Shown here one piece after another: positions 1 to 7,875 of a stretch of DNA of 41,038 bases. Origin of the DNA: Hyphomicrobiales bacterium (GTDB taxonomy: Bacteria > Pseudomonadota > Alphaproteobacteria > Rhizobiales > Devosiaceae); NCBI GenBank assembly GCA_015490455.1, contig WFXU01000057.1, positions 1-41,038 on the forward strand, read 5' to 3'. The notes under the pieces were generated by a model. That model was not told the origin of the DNA, ran no database searches, and saw only the letters and a list, made by a program, of their open reading frames with translations. The stretch's first letter is position 1. Every line of letters starts with the position of its first letter. The position numbers and the translations under genes were made by a program.

Positions 1-81
1 TTGTGATATGTTGCCAAGCTGCTTGGCAAGCTCTAATAGACCTAACTTCGGTTTAATGATCTTTTCTTAATAAGAGTTCAT
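1..81 (-). pseudogene. IS481-like transposase, N-terminal fragment with an in-frame stop
   Basis: The minus strand reads MNSY, then TAA (69-67), then EKIIKPKLGLLELAKQLGN and onward to the window edge. The leucine/lysine-rich segment matches my memory of the first helix of the HTH in IS481-family transposases (typically EKII-PKLGLLELA-LGN-S). The ATG at 81-79 has an AAGGA Shine-Dalgarno motif 7 bases upstream, so this is probably the authentic start and the ochre codon at position 5 interrupts the gene. The rest lies outside the window. Either the copy is dead or translation restarts downstream. The family call rests on 22 residues and should be read as likely, not certain. Confidence 0.5.
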
Positions 82-146
82 TTCTAACATCCTTTCTCAT
101 ACAATTGCAATTTATAAAAAATGTCAGACAAATCTCAACTAATACA
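1..146 (-). mobile_element. 5' end of an IS481-like insertion sequence, cut by the window edge
   Basis: Positions 1-81 read on the minus strand resemble the start of an IS481-type transposase. Upstream of that start (82-146) lies a short AT-rich leader. The outer end may be at about 146, where the minus strand begins TGTATTAG, because TG..CA ends are usual for this family. This boundary is a guess: the other end is outside the window, so no inverted repeat pair or target duplication can be seen. A copy of the dispersed repeat starts about 12 bases further on, so the element may have inserted beside or into it. Confidence 0.45.
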
Positions 147-157
147 ATTTTAATTTA

Positions 158-250
158 TCCTCCGTGAAGAATTTTTAACATATTGATATTTCTTAATATT
201 TTGTTCCTTTTGGGCATTTTGCGACTTCTGAGCAATAAATATTCTCGGGC
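158..250 (+). repeat. Dispersed repeat, copy A (internally deleted)
   Basis: This copy begins CCGTGAAGAATTTTTAACAT and ends GAGCAATAAATATTCTCGGG, matching the two ends of the roughly 170-bp repeat seen in full at 27042-27214 (reverse orientation). The middle is about 75 bp shorter. It lies between the 3' end of hom (stop at 300) and the IS481-like fragment. No coding potential is seen. Confidence 0.7.
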
Positions 251-299
251 AACTATTTAACTTGTCAGGGAATAATGGCCGTATAATAATTTTATAAAG

Positions 300-1808
300 C
301 TATAATTTTTCTATTCTAATCAGCTGGGTCTCTCCGACAATGTGCCCGCTTTTAGCTATTTCACTTAATGCCTGGCGCACATTTTGCTCCATTGTTTCGT
401 GAGTAATAAGCACAATTGTGCGGGTGTTTTCGTTCCCATTAGATCCATTTTTTGCTTGTAAATCAGGTCGCTGAATAATGCTTTCTATTGATATTTGCTG
501 CTTTCCCATAGAAGTTGTAATAACTCCGAGCGTGCCCGGAACATCTTTTGCATTAAAGCGAATATAATATCCCCCCTCATGTTCACGCATGGGAGCGCGT
601 TTATAAGGTTCTAATTCATCAGATGGAACAGCTAAAGGGGGCACAAATGTGCCACGCGCAATATCTAAAATATCCGATATAACGGAAGAAGCTGTAGCCG
701 CTCCTCCAGCTCCAGGCCCCAAAAGCATCAACTCCTGCACATGATCAGTTTCTAAAACTATTGCGTTTAATACCCCATCAACCCCCGCAATAGCGCTGGA
801 TTTTGGCACTAAAGTCGGATGAACCCTTTGCTCCATTCCATCTTCAGCGCGCTGAGCCAAACCAAGTAATTTTATTTTATAACCTAAATCATTTGCCACC
901 TTTATATCGGACTGGGTGATTTTTTCTATTCCCTCAATATAAATTTCACTAGGCGCTATTTCTGTTGCAAAACAAAGAGAAGACAAAATTGCCAATTTGT
1001 GCGCAGTATCAAAACCGCCAATATCAAAAGTCGGATTAGCCTCCGCATAACCAAGCCTTTGTGCCTCTTTTAGACAGTCAGCAAAGGAAATATCTTCCTC
1101 CCCCATGCGCGATAATATATAATTACAAGTGCCGTTCATTATTCCATAAGTTCTTTTAACGCTGGCACTTCCCAGCCCTTCACGCAGTGCTTTAATAACA
1201 GGAATTCCACCTGCAACTGCGGCTTCAAAACCAAGCTGAGCACCTGTTTTTTCTGCCACCGATGCCAGAGAAACACCATGTTTTGCTAATAATGCCTTAT
1301 TGGCCGTAACAACCGGCTTATTATTAGAAAGCGCAGCAATAACGGCGGCTAGAGCCGGTCCATCTTCTCCGCCAATAAGTTCAACAAATAAATCTATTTC
1401 CTCTGACCTAGCCAAAGCAACAGGATCATCAAACCATTTAATATTGGTCAGATCCACTCCCCTATCTTTTGAGCGCGAACGCGCACTAACCGCGCTAATA
1501 ATAAGTTTTCTTCCAATTTTTCTGCTGATAGAAATTGCATCTTTCTGAATAATTTTGACTAACTCCGCGCCTACCGTTCCTAAACCCGCAACCCCAATAC
1601 GCAATGGTTCCATTTCCTCTTCGCCTACATATTCCTGCATAATTTTAAGAATTTTATTGCGCGTTTCAGAGCGGGGCTCTCGCCCCTCTCGTAAATCAAA
1701 TACAAATAGCGGATCACCTGCAATTTCCCGACCAAAGCGAGTTGGTGTCCAATTATTCTTTTTTAGAAATGCTTCAATTTCATTGACAAATATTTTAATA
1801 TCGCTCAT
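300..1808 (-). CDS. hom: Homoserine dehydrogenase with an N-terminal HTH-like extension
   Basis: The protein catalyses NAD(P)H-dependent reduction of aspartate semialdehyde to homoserine, the branch point to Thr and Met. From about residue 69 it follows the family: the Rossmann motif GVAGLGTVG, then ANKALLAKHG and AAVAGGIPVI, the substrate-binding stretch ending GFDTAHKLAIL, and a C-terminal ACT domain starting near YYIRFNAKDVPGTLG. Residues 1-65 are not part of normal Hom. They read like the short helix-turn-helix protein common in Rhizobiales (motif FGREIAGDPLFVFDLREGR). The usual Hom start would be Met66 (codon at 1613-1611), but its GAGGAA is only 2 bases away, too close for a normal Shine-Dalgarno. 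The frame is open throughout, so a fused product is the simplest reading; independent starts at both Mets are possible. The ATG at 1808 lacks a clear Shine-Dalgarno and may be leaderless. Confidence 0.95.
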   Translation of the reverse strand: MSDIKIFVNEIEAFLKKNNWTPTRFGREIAGDPLFVFDLREGREPRSETRNKILKIMQEYVGEEEMEPLRIGVAGLGTVGAELVKIIQKDAISISRKIGRKLIISAVSARSRSKDRGVDLTNIKWFDDPVALARSEEIDLFVELIGGEDGPALAAVIAALSNNKPVVTANKALLAKHGVSLASVAEKTGAQLGFEAAVAGGIPVIKALREGLGSASVKRTYGIMNGTCNYILSRMGEEDISFADCLKEAQRLGYAEANPTFDIGGFDTAHKLAILSSLCFATEIAPSEIYIEGIEKITQSDIKVANDLGYKIKLLGLAQRAEDGMEQRVHPTLVPKSSAIAGVDGVLNAIVLETDHVQELMLLGPGAGGAATASSVISDILDIARGTFVPPLAVPSDELEPYKRAPMREHEGGYYIRFNAKDVPGTLGVITTSMGKQQISIESIIQRPDLQAKNGSNGNENTRTIVLITHETMEQNVRQALSEIAKSGHIVGETQLIRIEKL

Positions 1809-1820
1809 AGGGATATTGAT

Positions 1821-1848
1821 ATAGGATTTTTCCTATTGGTCAATAGGA
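1821..1848. promoter_or_regulatory. Palindrome with back-to-back -35-like boxes between hom and the DUF4329 gene
   Basis: Bases 1831-1848 form the inverted repeat TCCTATTG-gt-CAATAGGA. Bases 1821-1836 form a second, overlapping one (ATAGGA-tttt-TCCTAT) sharing the central arm, so two alternative hairpins or operator half-site pairs exist. The palindrome centre contains TTGACC on the minus strand (toward hom) and TTGGTC on the plus strand (toward the gene at 1894). TTGGTC is followed after 17 bases by TAATTC. The site could be a shared operator for both genes, possibly for a small HTH protein. That role is inferred from position and symmetry only. Confidence 0.4.
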
Positions 1849-1893
1849 ATTAAACTGATAATTCAAAAATATTAAATTTAGATTGGTATAGTT

Positions 1894-2427
1894 ATGATTA
1901 GATTAATTTTTCTTGCTCTAACTCTTTCTCTCTATATGGGCGGGAATTCTTTTGCGCAGAGTGAAGAGGAAATTGAGTTTGTAATTGAGTTTTTTGATGA
2001 ATTGCAGCCTATTTCTATTGCCGATAATCGGGAATATTGCGGATATTTTGGGATTGATGAAAATGGTCAATTTGTCGCTACCAAACCAAATAAGGGAAGA
2101 GAAGATAGTTGCCTTGCGGACGAACCCCCGCCTAATATGGAAATTTTTGCTTCCTATCATACACATGGTGCTTTTTCCGTTGATGCAGATTCTGAAACTC
2201 CTTCTTCAGGTGATTTAGAGGCAGATATTTCTGAAGAAATTGATGGTTATATTGCAACGCCCGGCGGGCGAATCTGGTTTATTGACAGTTTAGAAGGCGC
2301 CGCAATGCTTATTTGTGGTCGCAACTGCACTGTTTCAGATGATAGATATGAAGATGGTATTTATCCTGAAATCAAGGATTATTATAGTTTAGAAGAGCTT
2401 TATGAAAGAGACGAAATGGTAGAATAA
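1894..2427 (+). CDS. Secreted DUF4329 / JAMM-like protein
   Basis: A 177-residue protein with an apparent signal peptide (hydrophobic residues 3-16, probable cleavage after SFA at 21). The core resembles DUF4329, a JAB/JAMM-related fold. His89-Thr-His91, followed by Ser104-x-x-Asp107, fits the zinc motif HxH-(x)n-SxxD of JAMM metalloproteases, and Glu47 (in EYCG) is a candidate for the upstream catalytic Glu. Four cysteines (49, 73, 141, 145) could form disulfides after export. The likely role is a periplasmic or secreted peptidase or isopeptidase, but activity is not established for this family. In other bacteria DUF4329 also occurs in polymorphic toxins; here it stands alone with no visible immunity gene. 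It is divergent from hom across a palindromic region. Confidence 0.7.
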   Translation: MIRLIFLALTLSLYMGGNSFAQSEEEIEFVIEFFDELQPISIADNREYCGYFGIDENGQFVATKPNKGREDSCLADEPPPNMEIFASYHTHGAFSVDADSETPSSGDLEADISEEIDGYIATPGGRIWFIDSLEGAAMLICGRNCTVSDDRYEDGIYPEIKDYYSLEELYERDEMVE

Positions 2428-2901
2428 TATATGGCTAGAGTAATAAATAATTTAGCTCGATGCTACTTAGCAGCATTTAGCGGAAATTTATATTCAAACT
2501 CCCATGAACCTAAAGGATTATAACCTCACTTACTCTATTTGGCGTTTTAGATCTCATGGCTGGCGGGCTTTTTGACCTTGCATCCTAAAGGGAGCTCTGC
2601 AATGAAATTGAAGAGAGTTGGTGATATATTCTATATTGTCATCAACTCAGTTGCTTGAATCAGAAATCAGAAGGCAGAATCGCAAAAATATCCATAGCAA
2701 AATTGCAAAAACTACACATAAATGCGAATGCAACAGCGAAAATTATGAAAAAGTTGGTGCTATCTTTTCACCCGTTCACCAAATTGAAACTAATATATTT
2801 CCGTCCCCGCCTTCTGACTTCCGATTTCTGATTTCCGCAAATATCAATGTGATAAGAATTCTTCACGGACGGCTAATAAGGGTGAGCAAAAAGATAATAT
2901 A
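2428..2901. other. Intergenic region with a rearranged repeat copy
   Basis: This is 474 bases between the convergent DUF4329 gene and trpA. The first part (2428-2654) has no convincing gene, only a weak 5-bp hairpin at 2460-2476. The rest is the compound repeat copy at 2655-2874. I recall accD and folC following trpA in related genomes; neither is here. Confidence 0.6.
2655..2874 (-). repeat. Dispersed repeat, copy B (compound, with an inverted inner segment)
   Basis: Read on the minus strand, the copy begins at 2874 with AGCCGTCCGTGAAGAATTC, the same end as the copy at 27214. It then shows GAAATCAGAAATCGGAAGTC in inverted orientation, a foreign or diverged stretch (about 2730-2800), and returns to the family sequence GGATATTTTTGCG with CTTCTGATTTCTG. 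The two oppositely oriented CAGAAATC blocks (about 2656-2672 and 2808-2836) could pair into a long hairpin. It ends 28 bases beyond the trpA stop. Confidence 0.6.
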
Positions 2902-3738
2902 TTAAGTTTTATTTTTTTGCTCTTTTCTAAATAGTCCCTCAGACAAAGAGCGGACAATATTGAGGGGGGCATTTATGGTTTCCTTAGTTGCTTTACCCTC
3001 TTTAAGGCTGTTTTCTATCGCCCTAACCAGCACTGTGCCGACCACTACGCCATCACTATATTGGGCAATTTTTTGCGCATCTTGCGCTGTTTTTATACCA
3101 AAGCCAACCACAACTGGCAGATCTGTCTGCTGTTTTATTTCTGTAACATTCTTACTTACTTTTTCATAATCATTAATATTTGCCCCCGTAATGCCGGTCA
3201 TAGAAACATAATAAATAAATCCGGAAGAATTTTTAAGAATGGTTTTAAGGCGAATATTATCGGTGGTGGGGGTAACTAGGCGAATAAAGCTGATATTTTT
3301 TTCTAGTGCCGGAACACATAATTCTTCATCTTCCTCACTTGGTAAATCAACAATAAGAAGGCCATCAACTCCGACCCTTTTTGCTTTTTGAAGGAATTTT
3401 TCCACCCCATAAATATAAATAGGATTATAATAACCCATTAAGATAATAGGAGTTTCATTATTATGTTGGCGGAAATTTTCAACCATATTAAGAGTTTTTT
3501 CTAGGGTTAAACCGTTTTTTAGCGCCCTATGCCCTGCCGCTTCAATAATAGGGCCATCGGCCATTGGGTCAGAAAAAGCCATGCCCAATTCAATAATATC
3601 GGCGCCAGCTTCAGCCAACTTATTCACAATTTCCTGTGAAGTGTTAATATCTGGATCACCGGCCATAATATATGTAACCAAAGCGGCGCGGTTTTCATTA
3701 GCGCATTTATCAAAACTTGCTTTTATTCTATTGTTCAT
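2902..3738 (-). CDS. trpA: Tryptophan synthase alpha subunit
   Basis: TrpA cleaves indole-3-glycerol phosphate to indole and glyceraldehyde-3-phosphate and passes indole to TrpB in the alpha2-beta2 complex. The family signature ELGMAFSDPMADGP holds the catalytic Glu (E. coli Glu49) and Asp (Asp60). The phosphate-binding segment GFGIKTAQDA is also present. One residue is odd: the signature normally has Pro (E. coli Pro53) where this protein has Ala. I start at the ATG at 3738 (MNNRIKAS), 2 bases after the trpB stop; a TTG at 3744 overlapping that stop is also open. It is the last gene of the trpF-trpB-trpA run and is followed by repeat copy B. Length (278 residues) is normal. Confidence 0.97.
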   Translation of the reverse strand: MNNRIKASFDKCANENRAALVTYIMAGDPDINTSQEIVNKLAEAGADIIELGMAFSDPMADGPIIEAAGHRALKNGLTLEKTLNMVENFRQHNNETPIILMGYYNPIYIYGVEKFLQKAKRVGVDGLLIVDLPSEEDEELCVPALEKNISFIRLVTPTTDNIRLKTILKNSSGFIYYVSMTGITGANINDYEKVSKNVTEIKQQTDLPVVVGFGIKTAQDAQKIAQYSDGVVVGTVLVRAIENSLKEGKATKETINAPLNIVRSLSEGLFRKEQKNKT

Positions 3739-3740
3739 AA

Positions 3741-4967
3741 TCAAAACTCAACCCCAAAATATTTTGCAACTGTTTCAACGTCCTTATCACCGCGCCCTGA
3801 AAGATTGAGCACTATTATTTCTTCTTTATCCATTTTTGGAGCGAGTTTTAACACTTGTGCTAAACCATGCGCGCTTTCTAGCGCCGGAATAATACCCTCT
3901 AATTTAGTGCAAATTTGAAATGCTTCTAATGCTTCTTCATCAGTAATGGGAACATAATTTACCCGCCCACTATCCTTAAGGAAAGAATGTTCAGGGCCAA
4001 CGCCGGGATAATCTAATCCAGCTGAAATTGAATGACCCTCTAAAATTTGCCCATCATCATTTTGCAATAAATAGGTGCGATTACCGTGTAATACGCCCGG
4101 GCGACCCCCAGACATTGAGGCAGCATGTCCATTTTTTACCTCCAGACCATATCCCGCCGCTTCTGCACCAAAAAGGGCAATTTGTTTATCATCCAAAAAT
4201 TCATGAAAAATCCCAATAGCGTTTGAGCCACCACCAATACAAGCAACTATAGCATTTGGCAATTTACCCTCAATATCCAAAATTTGCTCACGTAATTCCT
4301 TGCCAATCACCGATTGAAAATCCCTAACCATTGCCGGATATGGGTGTGGACCTGCCGCTGTTCCTATCAGATAATAAGTATTTTCAACATTAGTTACCCA
4401 ATCGCGTAATGCTTCATTCATTGCGTCTTTTAATGTTCCAGCACCTGAAGTAACCGGAACGACTTTTGCCCCTAATAATTTCATGCGAAACACATTTGGC
4501 GCTTGGCGTTTCACATCGGTCGCACCCATATAGATAACAGATTCAAGCCCAAATCTGGCGCAAACCGTAGCGGTTGCGACCCCATGTTGCCCCGCTCCTG
4601 TTTCGGCAATTATCCTATTTTTGCCCATTCTTTTAGCTAATAATATCTGCCCCAGACAATTATTTACCTTATGAGAGCCAGTATGGTTTAATTCTTCGCG
4701 CTTAAAATATATTTTTGCCCCATTTAGCTCTTGGCTTAGACGTTCAGCGTGGTAGAGCGGAGAGGGTCGACCAGCATAGCTGGCATTTAGGGCTGATAAT
4801 TGGCGTAAGAAATTTTCATCATTTTTTGCCTTTTCATATTCTTCTTCTAATTGCAAAATAAGCGGCATAAGCGTTTCTGCAACATAGCACCCACCAAATT
4901 TACCAAAATGCCCCCTCTCGTCAGGATTATTTTTCAGACTATTTTGTAAATTTTGCTCTTTATCCAT
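3741..4967 (-). CDS. trpB: Tryptophan synthase beta subunit
   Basis: This PLP enzyme condenses indole with serine to give tryptophan. The PLP lysine lies in HTGSHKVNN (Lys100), the active-site loop is [10 protein letters not shown], and the phosphate clamp is GGGSNAIG. The C-terminal LSGRGDKD motif is intact. The 408-residue length and the N-terminal [15 protein letters not shown] fit TrpB1, the partner of TrpA. It sits between trpF (7-base gap) and trpA (near-overlap), consistent with translational coupling of the two synthase subunits. No leader peptide or attenuator is seen in front of the cluster. Confidence 0.98.
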   Translation of the reverse strand: MDKEQNLQNSLKNNPDERGHFGKFGGCYVAETLMPLILQLEEEYEKAKNDENFLRQLSALNASYAGRPSPLYHAERLSQELNGAKIYFKREELNHTGSHKVNNCLGQILLAKRMGKNRIIAETGAGQHGVATATVCARFGLESVIYMGATDVKRQAPNVFRMKLLGAKVVPVTSGAGTLKDAMNEALRDWVTNVENTYYLIGTAAGPHPYPAMVRDFQSVIGKELREQILDIEGKLPNAIVACIGGGSNAIGIFHEFLDDKQIALFGAEAAGYGLEVKNGHAASMSGGRPGVLHGNRTYLLQNDDGQILEGHSISAGLDYPGVGPEHSFLKDSGRVNYVPITDEEALEAFQICTKLEGIIPALESAHGLAQVLKLAPKMDKEEIIVLNLSGRGDKDVETVAKYFGVEF

Positions 4968-4974
4968 ATTAAAC

Positions 4975-5637
4975 TCATTTATCTATTATTGCAGCAGCTT
5001 GCCTGGCCTTTTTTATAAATCCCCATATTAAATTTTTATCCTTTTTACCCCGCTCTATTTCAACTCCAGAAGAAACATCTATCCCATATGGGCGAAGTAG
5101 AGAAATAGCCTCTTTTACATTGTCTATATTTATTCCCCCTGCAAGCATATAGTTAATATTTTTATCAATATTATCTAATAGGCGCCAATCAAAAACTTTG
5201 CCCAAACCGCCGCTAATATTTGTTTCTCCTTCTGGTTTAGCGTCAAGCAATAATAAATCTGCAATTCTATGATAATCGGCAATTTTTTTGATATCATCAG
5301 AAGAGCCAATGGGCAAAGCCTTAATAATTTTTAGCCCATATTTTTGCTTTATCTCAACTATTCGCCCAATATTTTCATTGCCATGAAGCTGAATATAATC
5401 AGCCTTAAATAAAGAAATAGTTTCTAATATTTCATCGGTTGGGTTTACCAGTAAAATTACCGTTTTAATGCGCCCGCGCGCAATATTGGTTAATTGTTTA
5501 ATCTCGCTTAATTCTAAATGACGCGGGCTTTTTATAAAATGAACAAAGCCAATCATATCCGCGCCTGCTTTAATTGTTTCCTCAACTATTGAAGCATTTT
5601 TTACGCCACAAATTTTTATTATTAGGGAATTAGACAT
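4975..5637 (-). CDS. trpF: Phosphoribosylanthranilate isomerase
   Basis: TrpF performs the Amadori rearrangement of N-(5-phosphoribosyl)anthranilate to CdRP in tryptophan synthesis. The general-base Cys is in KICGVKN (Cys10) and the general-acid Asp in LLLDAKPEG (Asp132). VQLHG-type (YIQLHGNE) and SSGVE phosphate-loop motifs are present. At 220 residues it is a full-length single-domain (beta-alpha)8 barrel, separate from TrpC. The ATG is 3 bases after the stop of the LapA-like gene with only a weak ribosome site, so its translation probably depends on that gene. The trpE, D and C steps must be encoded elsewhere. Confidence 0.96.
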   Translation of the reverse strand: MSNSLIIKICGVKNASIVEETIKAGADMIGFVHFIKSPRHLELSEIKQLTNIARGRIKTVILLVNPTDEILETISLFKADYIQLHGNENIGRIVEIKQKYGLKIIKALPIGSSDDIKKIADYHRIADLLLLDAKPEGETNISGGLGKVFDWRLLDNIDKNINYMLAGGINIDNVKEAISLLRPYGIDVSSGVEIERGKKDKNLIWGFIKKARQAAAIIDK

Positions 5638-5640
5638 AGG

Positions 5641-5997
5641 TTAGATTATATCTGTTGGGTCTAAAATTGACTGATTTTGCGCATTTTGCTTATTTTTTTT
5701 ACTTTTGAGTTCATCAATTTCCAACTGCAATGCTTTTATATTAATTCTTGCCTTTCTCAATTGCCACCTAATTTTAGCTTGTGAAAACCAGACCGAAATG
5801 CCGCCAAGAAAAATTCCAATAAGCAACAAAATAAAAATAAGCAAAAATAGCGGAATGGTTATTGCTGGTATTAGGGGGTCATTTACCGAAAATGGGTCAA
5901 AATTTACAACAATTAGTTGCCTATTTGCCAGAGCAAATATTATCAGGATAATAGAAATTGGTGCCAGTATAAACCAGCCAATAAGACGCTTGATCAT
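5641..5997 (-). CDS. LapA-family (DUF1049) inner-membrane protein
   Basis: A 118-residue membrane protein with two transmembrane helices (about residues 7-24 and 46-70) followed by a charged coiled-coil tail (WQLRKARINIKALQLEIDEL). The first helix ends in FALANRQLIVVNFDP, the signature of the DUF1049/LapA family. E. coli LapA works with LapB in regulating LPS synthesis through FtsH and LpxC, but no lapB is adjacent here and that role is not assured in alphaproteobacteria. The gene lies between ihfB and trpF, as I recall for Rhizobiales. The ATG has a good AAAGGG ribosome site. Confidence 0.85.
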   Translation of the reverse strand: MIKRLIGWFILAPISIILIIFALANRQLIVVNFDPFSVNDPLIPAITIPLFLLIFILLLIGIFLGGISVWFSQAKIRWQLRKARINIKALQLEIDELKSKKNKQNAQNQSILDPTDII

Positions 5998-6023
5998 TTT
6001 GCAGCCCTTTAGAAGGTTTATAA

Positions 6024-6302
6024 TTATTTATTTAAGCGCTCGCGAATTTCCTTCCCGGCCTTAAATTGTGGAATATATTTTTCGCTTACACTGACCTTTT
6101 CACCGGTTCTTGGATTGCGCCCAATCCGTGCTGAGCGATTTTTTACCGAAAATGCTCCAAAACCGCGTAGTTCAATACGCCTACCTTCCGCAAGCGCATT
6201 ACTCATTTCATCAAGAATAGTATTAACAATATTTTCGATATCTTTTTGTAAAAGATGCGGATTTTGCGCCGCCAGCTTTTCAATTAGTTCCGATTTTATC
6301 AT
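6024..6302 (-). CDS. ihfB: Integration host factor beta subunit
   Basis: This small DNA-bending protein of the HU/IHF family acts as a heterodimer with IhfA. At 92 residues it is typical. The DNA-inserting arm tip carries RNPRTGEKV with the intercalating proline, and the N-terminal [11 protein letters not shown] and LRGFGAFSV motifs identify the IHF beta branch rather than HU. It is placed 14 bases after sppA and before the LapA-like gene, as in related genomes. The ihfA partner is not in the window. Confidence 0.94.
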   Translation of the reverse strand: MIKSELIEKLAAQNPHLLQKDIENIVNTILDEMSNALAEGRRIELRGFGAFSVKNRSARIGRNPRTGEKVSVSEKYIPQFKAGKEIRERLNK

Positions 6303-6316
6303 TTTTTCCCCTTCAA

Positions 6317-7378
6317 TTACTGACTAGCTTGCCAAAGTGAAATCAAACCGTCAAGCGCTATTGGATTATTTGGGTCTATGCCAAATATAGAGCCGATTTT
6401 TGTGCCAATATATCTGGCAATTTGTTCAAATTCACTTTCTGGTAAAGGATAATGAGTTATTATTTCCAAGTCTTTTATATTTTTTTCTTCGGCAAGCCAT
6501 TTTAATGCTTCATATTCAGAGCCAATATCATCTATTAAATTTGCCTTTAGAGCCATACGACCAGTCAAGATACGTCCATCGGCAAGTTGTAAAGTCTGGT
6601 TACGAGAAATATTGCGCCTCTCACTAACAATATCTACGAACCAGTCAAAACTATCATTAACCAATTCTTGCATAGAGCGACGCACTTCCCCCTCCAGCGG
6701 CTCATCAATATCAGGTTCTGCCTTGAGTGGGCCAGTTGCCACTTTGTCAAGATCAATGCCAATAGTCTGCATTAATTTTGACGCGTCAATATGCTGATAA
6801 AGAACGCCAATAGAGCCAACAACCGAAAGACGGCGAGCATAAATCCTATCGCTGGCAATTGCGCTCATATAGGCGGCAGAAGCTCCCAATTCGTGAATAG
6901 TTGCAATTACCGGTTTTGCTTTGCGAATATTTGAAATGGCTTCATAAAGCTCCTCTCCTCCGGCTGTCGTGCCACCTGGAGAATTTATGGAAATAATGAC
7001 CGCCTTTATATTTTCATTCTCTGCGACTTCATTAAGTATTTCTAATCGTTCAGCATTAGTGGTAATTATATCCTCAATAATAATGCGCGCAATATGTTCT
7101 TTCTCAATAATATTTTGCTCTAAACCCATCCGACCTATAAGAGCAAAAATAGCTAAAGCAAGGGCTAAAAAGGCAAATATTCGCCAGCGCGATCTTGATT
7201 TACGCAACATTGTTGCAACCGAAATATTGTTGACCTTATCGTTTATTATGCGCCTTTTCCCTTTCTGCCAGGGATTTATTGATGAAGAGCTGGCTGATAA
7301 AGATTCACCTTTTGAATGTTCCTCTTTTGCGGACAAATTATCCCCACCATTCTCACCGGCGCCATCATTATTAGTCAT
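6317..7378 (-). CDS. sppA: Signal peptide peptidase SppA, S49 family (short form)
   Basis: This membrane-anchored serine protease degrades cleaved signal peptides. It has an unusually hydrophilic Ser-rich N-terminal tail of about 60 residues, one transmembrane helix (65-84), then the S49 domain. The nucleophile Ser167 is in [11 protein letters not shown] and the general base Lys219 in GPLKAEPD. The 52-residue spacing equals that of the Ser147/Lys199 dyad of B. subtilis SppA. The NSPGG substrate-groove motif is at 132-136. It is a single-domain form of 353 residues, unlike the duplicated E. coli SppA. The ATG has GGGTGAG at normal spacing. It is the first gene of the sppA-to-trpA run. Confidence 0.94.
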   Translation of the reverse strand: MTNNDGAGENGGDNLSAKEEHSKGESLSASSSSINPWQKGKRRIINDKVNNISVATMLRKSRSRWRIFAFLALALAIFALIGRMGLEQNIIEKEHIARIIIEDIITTNAERLEILNEVAENENIKAVIISINSPGGTTAGGEELYEAISNIRKAKPVIATIHELGASAAYMSAIASDRIYARRLSVVGSIGVLYQHIDASKLMQTIGIDLDKVATGPLKAEPDIDEPLEGEVRRSMQELVNDSFDWFVDIVSERRNISRNQTLQLADGRILTGRMALKANLIDDIGSEYEALKWLAEEKNIKDLEIITHYPLPESEFEQIARYIGTKIGSIFGIDPNNPIALDGLISLWQASQ

Positions 7379-7461
7379 ATAATCTCACCCTTAATAATAT
7401 TCAGCTTTAAGCCTTTTATATAATAAAAACAAGATGATTTTCATATGATTTATCAATTTAT

Positions 7462-7488
7462 AAAAAACCCCGCTATTAGAGCGGGGTT
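7462..7488 (-). terminator. Rho-independent terminator of trxA
   Basis: On the minus strand AACCCCGCT pairs with AGCGGGGTT around a short loop and is followed by TTTTTTAT. The stem is GC-rich in an AT-rich setting and lies 16 bases past the trxA stop. It closes the divL-tsaE-addB-addA-trxA transcript and separates it from sppA. Confidence 0.9.
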
Positions 7489-7503
7489 AATTTAACCGTT
7501 TTT

Positions 7504-7824
7504 TTAGGCCGCATGCCCTTCAAGCCACTGGCTAAGGCTGGCCTTTGGCGCTGCTCCTACTTTCATATCAACAGGCTCCCCATTTTTGAACAAAATCATG
7601 GTAGGGATTGAGCGAACACTATATTTCATCATTGTTGTGCGATTTTCATCAACATTGAGCTTAACTATTTTTACTTTGCCGGCAAGTTCGGTTGATAATT
7701 CATCAAGAATTGGCGCAACCATTTTACAGGGACCGCACCACTCTGCCCAAAAATCAACTAATACCGGAATATTTGCCTCCAATACTTCTTTTTGAAAATC
7801 TGCATCTGTTACTTGTTGCGCCAT
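7504..7824 (-). CDS. trxA: Thioredoxin 1
   Basis: A cytoplasmic disulfide reductase of 106 residues with the classical [10 protein letters not shown] active site (Cys30 and Cys33 from this start), the cis-Pro segment RSIPTMI and FKNGEPV. I start at the second Met (MAQQVTD) because AAAGG lies 8 bases upstream; the upstream ATG at 7839 has no ribosome site. It is co-directional with addA after a 37-base gap and followed directly by a strong terminator. Confidence 0.97.
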   Translation of the reverse strand: MAQQVTDADFQKEVLEANIPVLVDFWAEWCGPCKMVAPILDELSTELAGKVKIVKLNVDENRTTMMKYSVRSIPTMILFKNGEPVDMKVGAAPKASLSQWLEGHAA

Positions 7825-7875
7825 TTTAACGCCTTTCATCTGGTTGTTAAATATTTATGTTTCGTCATTAATATA

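Noticed and set aside
2602-2658. 18-codon frame with GGGAG upstream (MKLKRVGDIFY...)
   Set aside because: Too short, no recognisable feature, runs into repeat copy B.
2618-2905. 95-codon plus-strand frame in the hom-trpA region
   Set aside because: It is built almost wholly from repeat copy B, has no ribosome site and resembles no protein.
5638-6000. Trp leader peptide or attenuator before trpF
   Set aside because: The LapA-like coding region fills the space and no Trp-rich short frame is seen.
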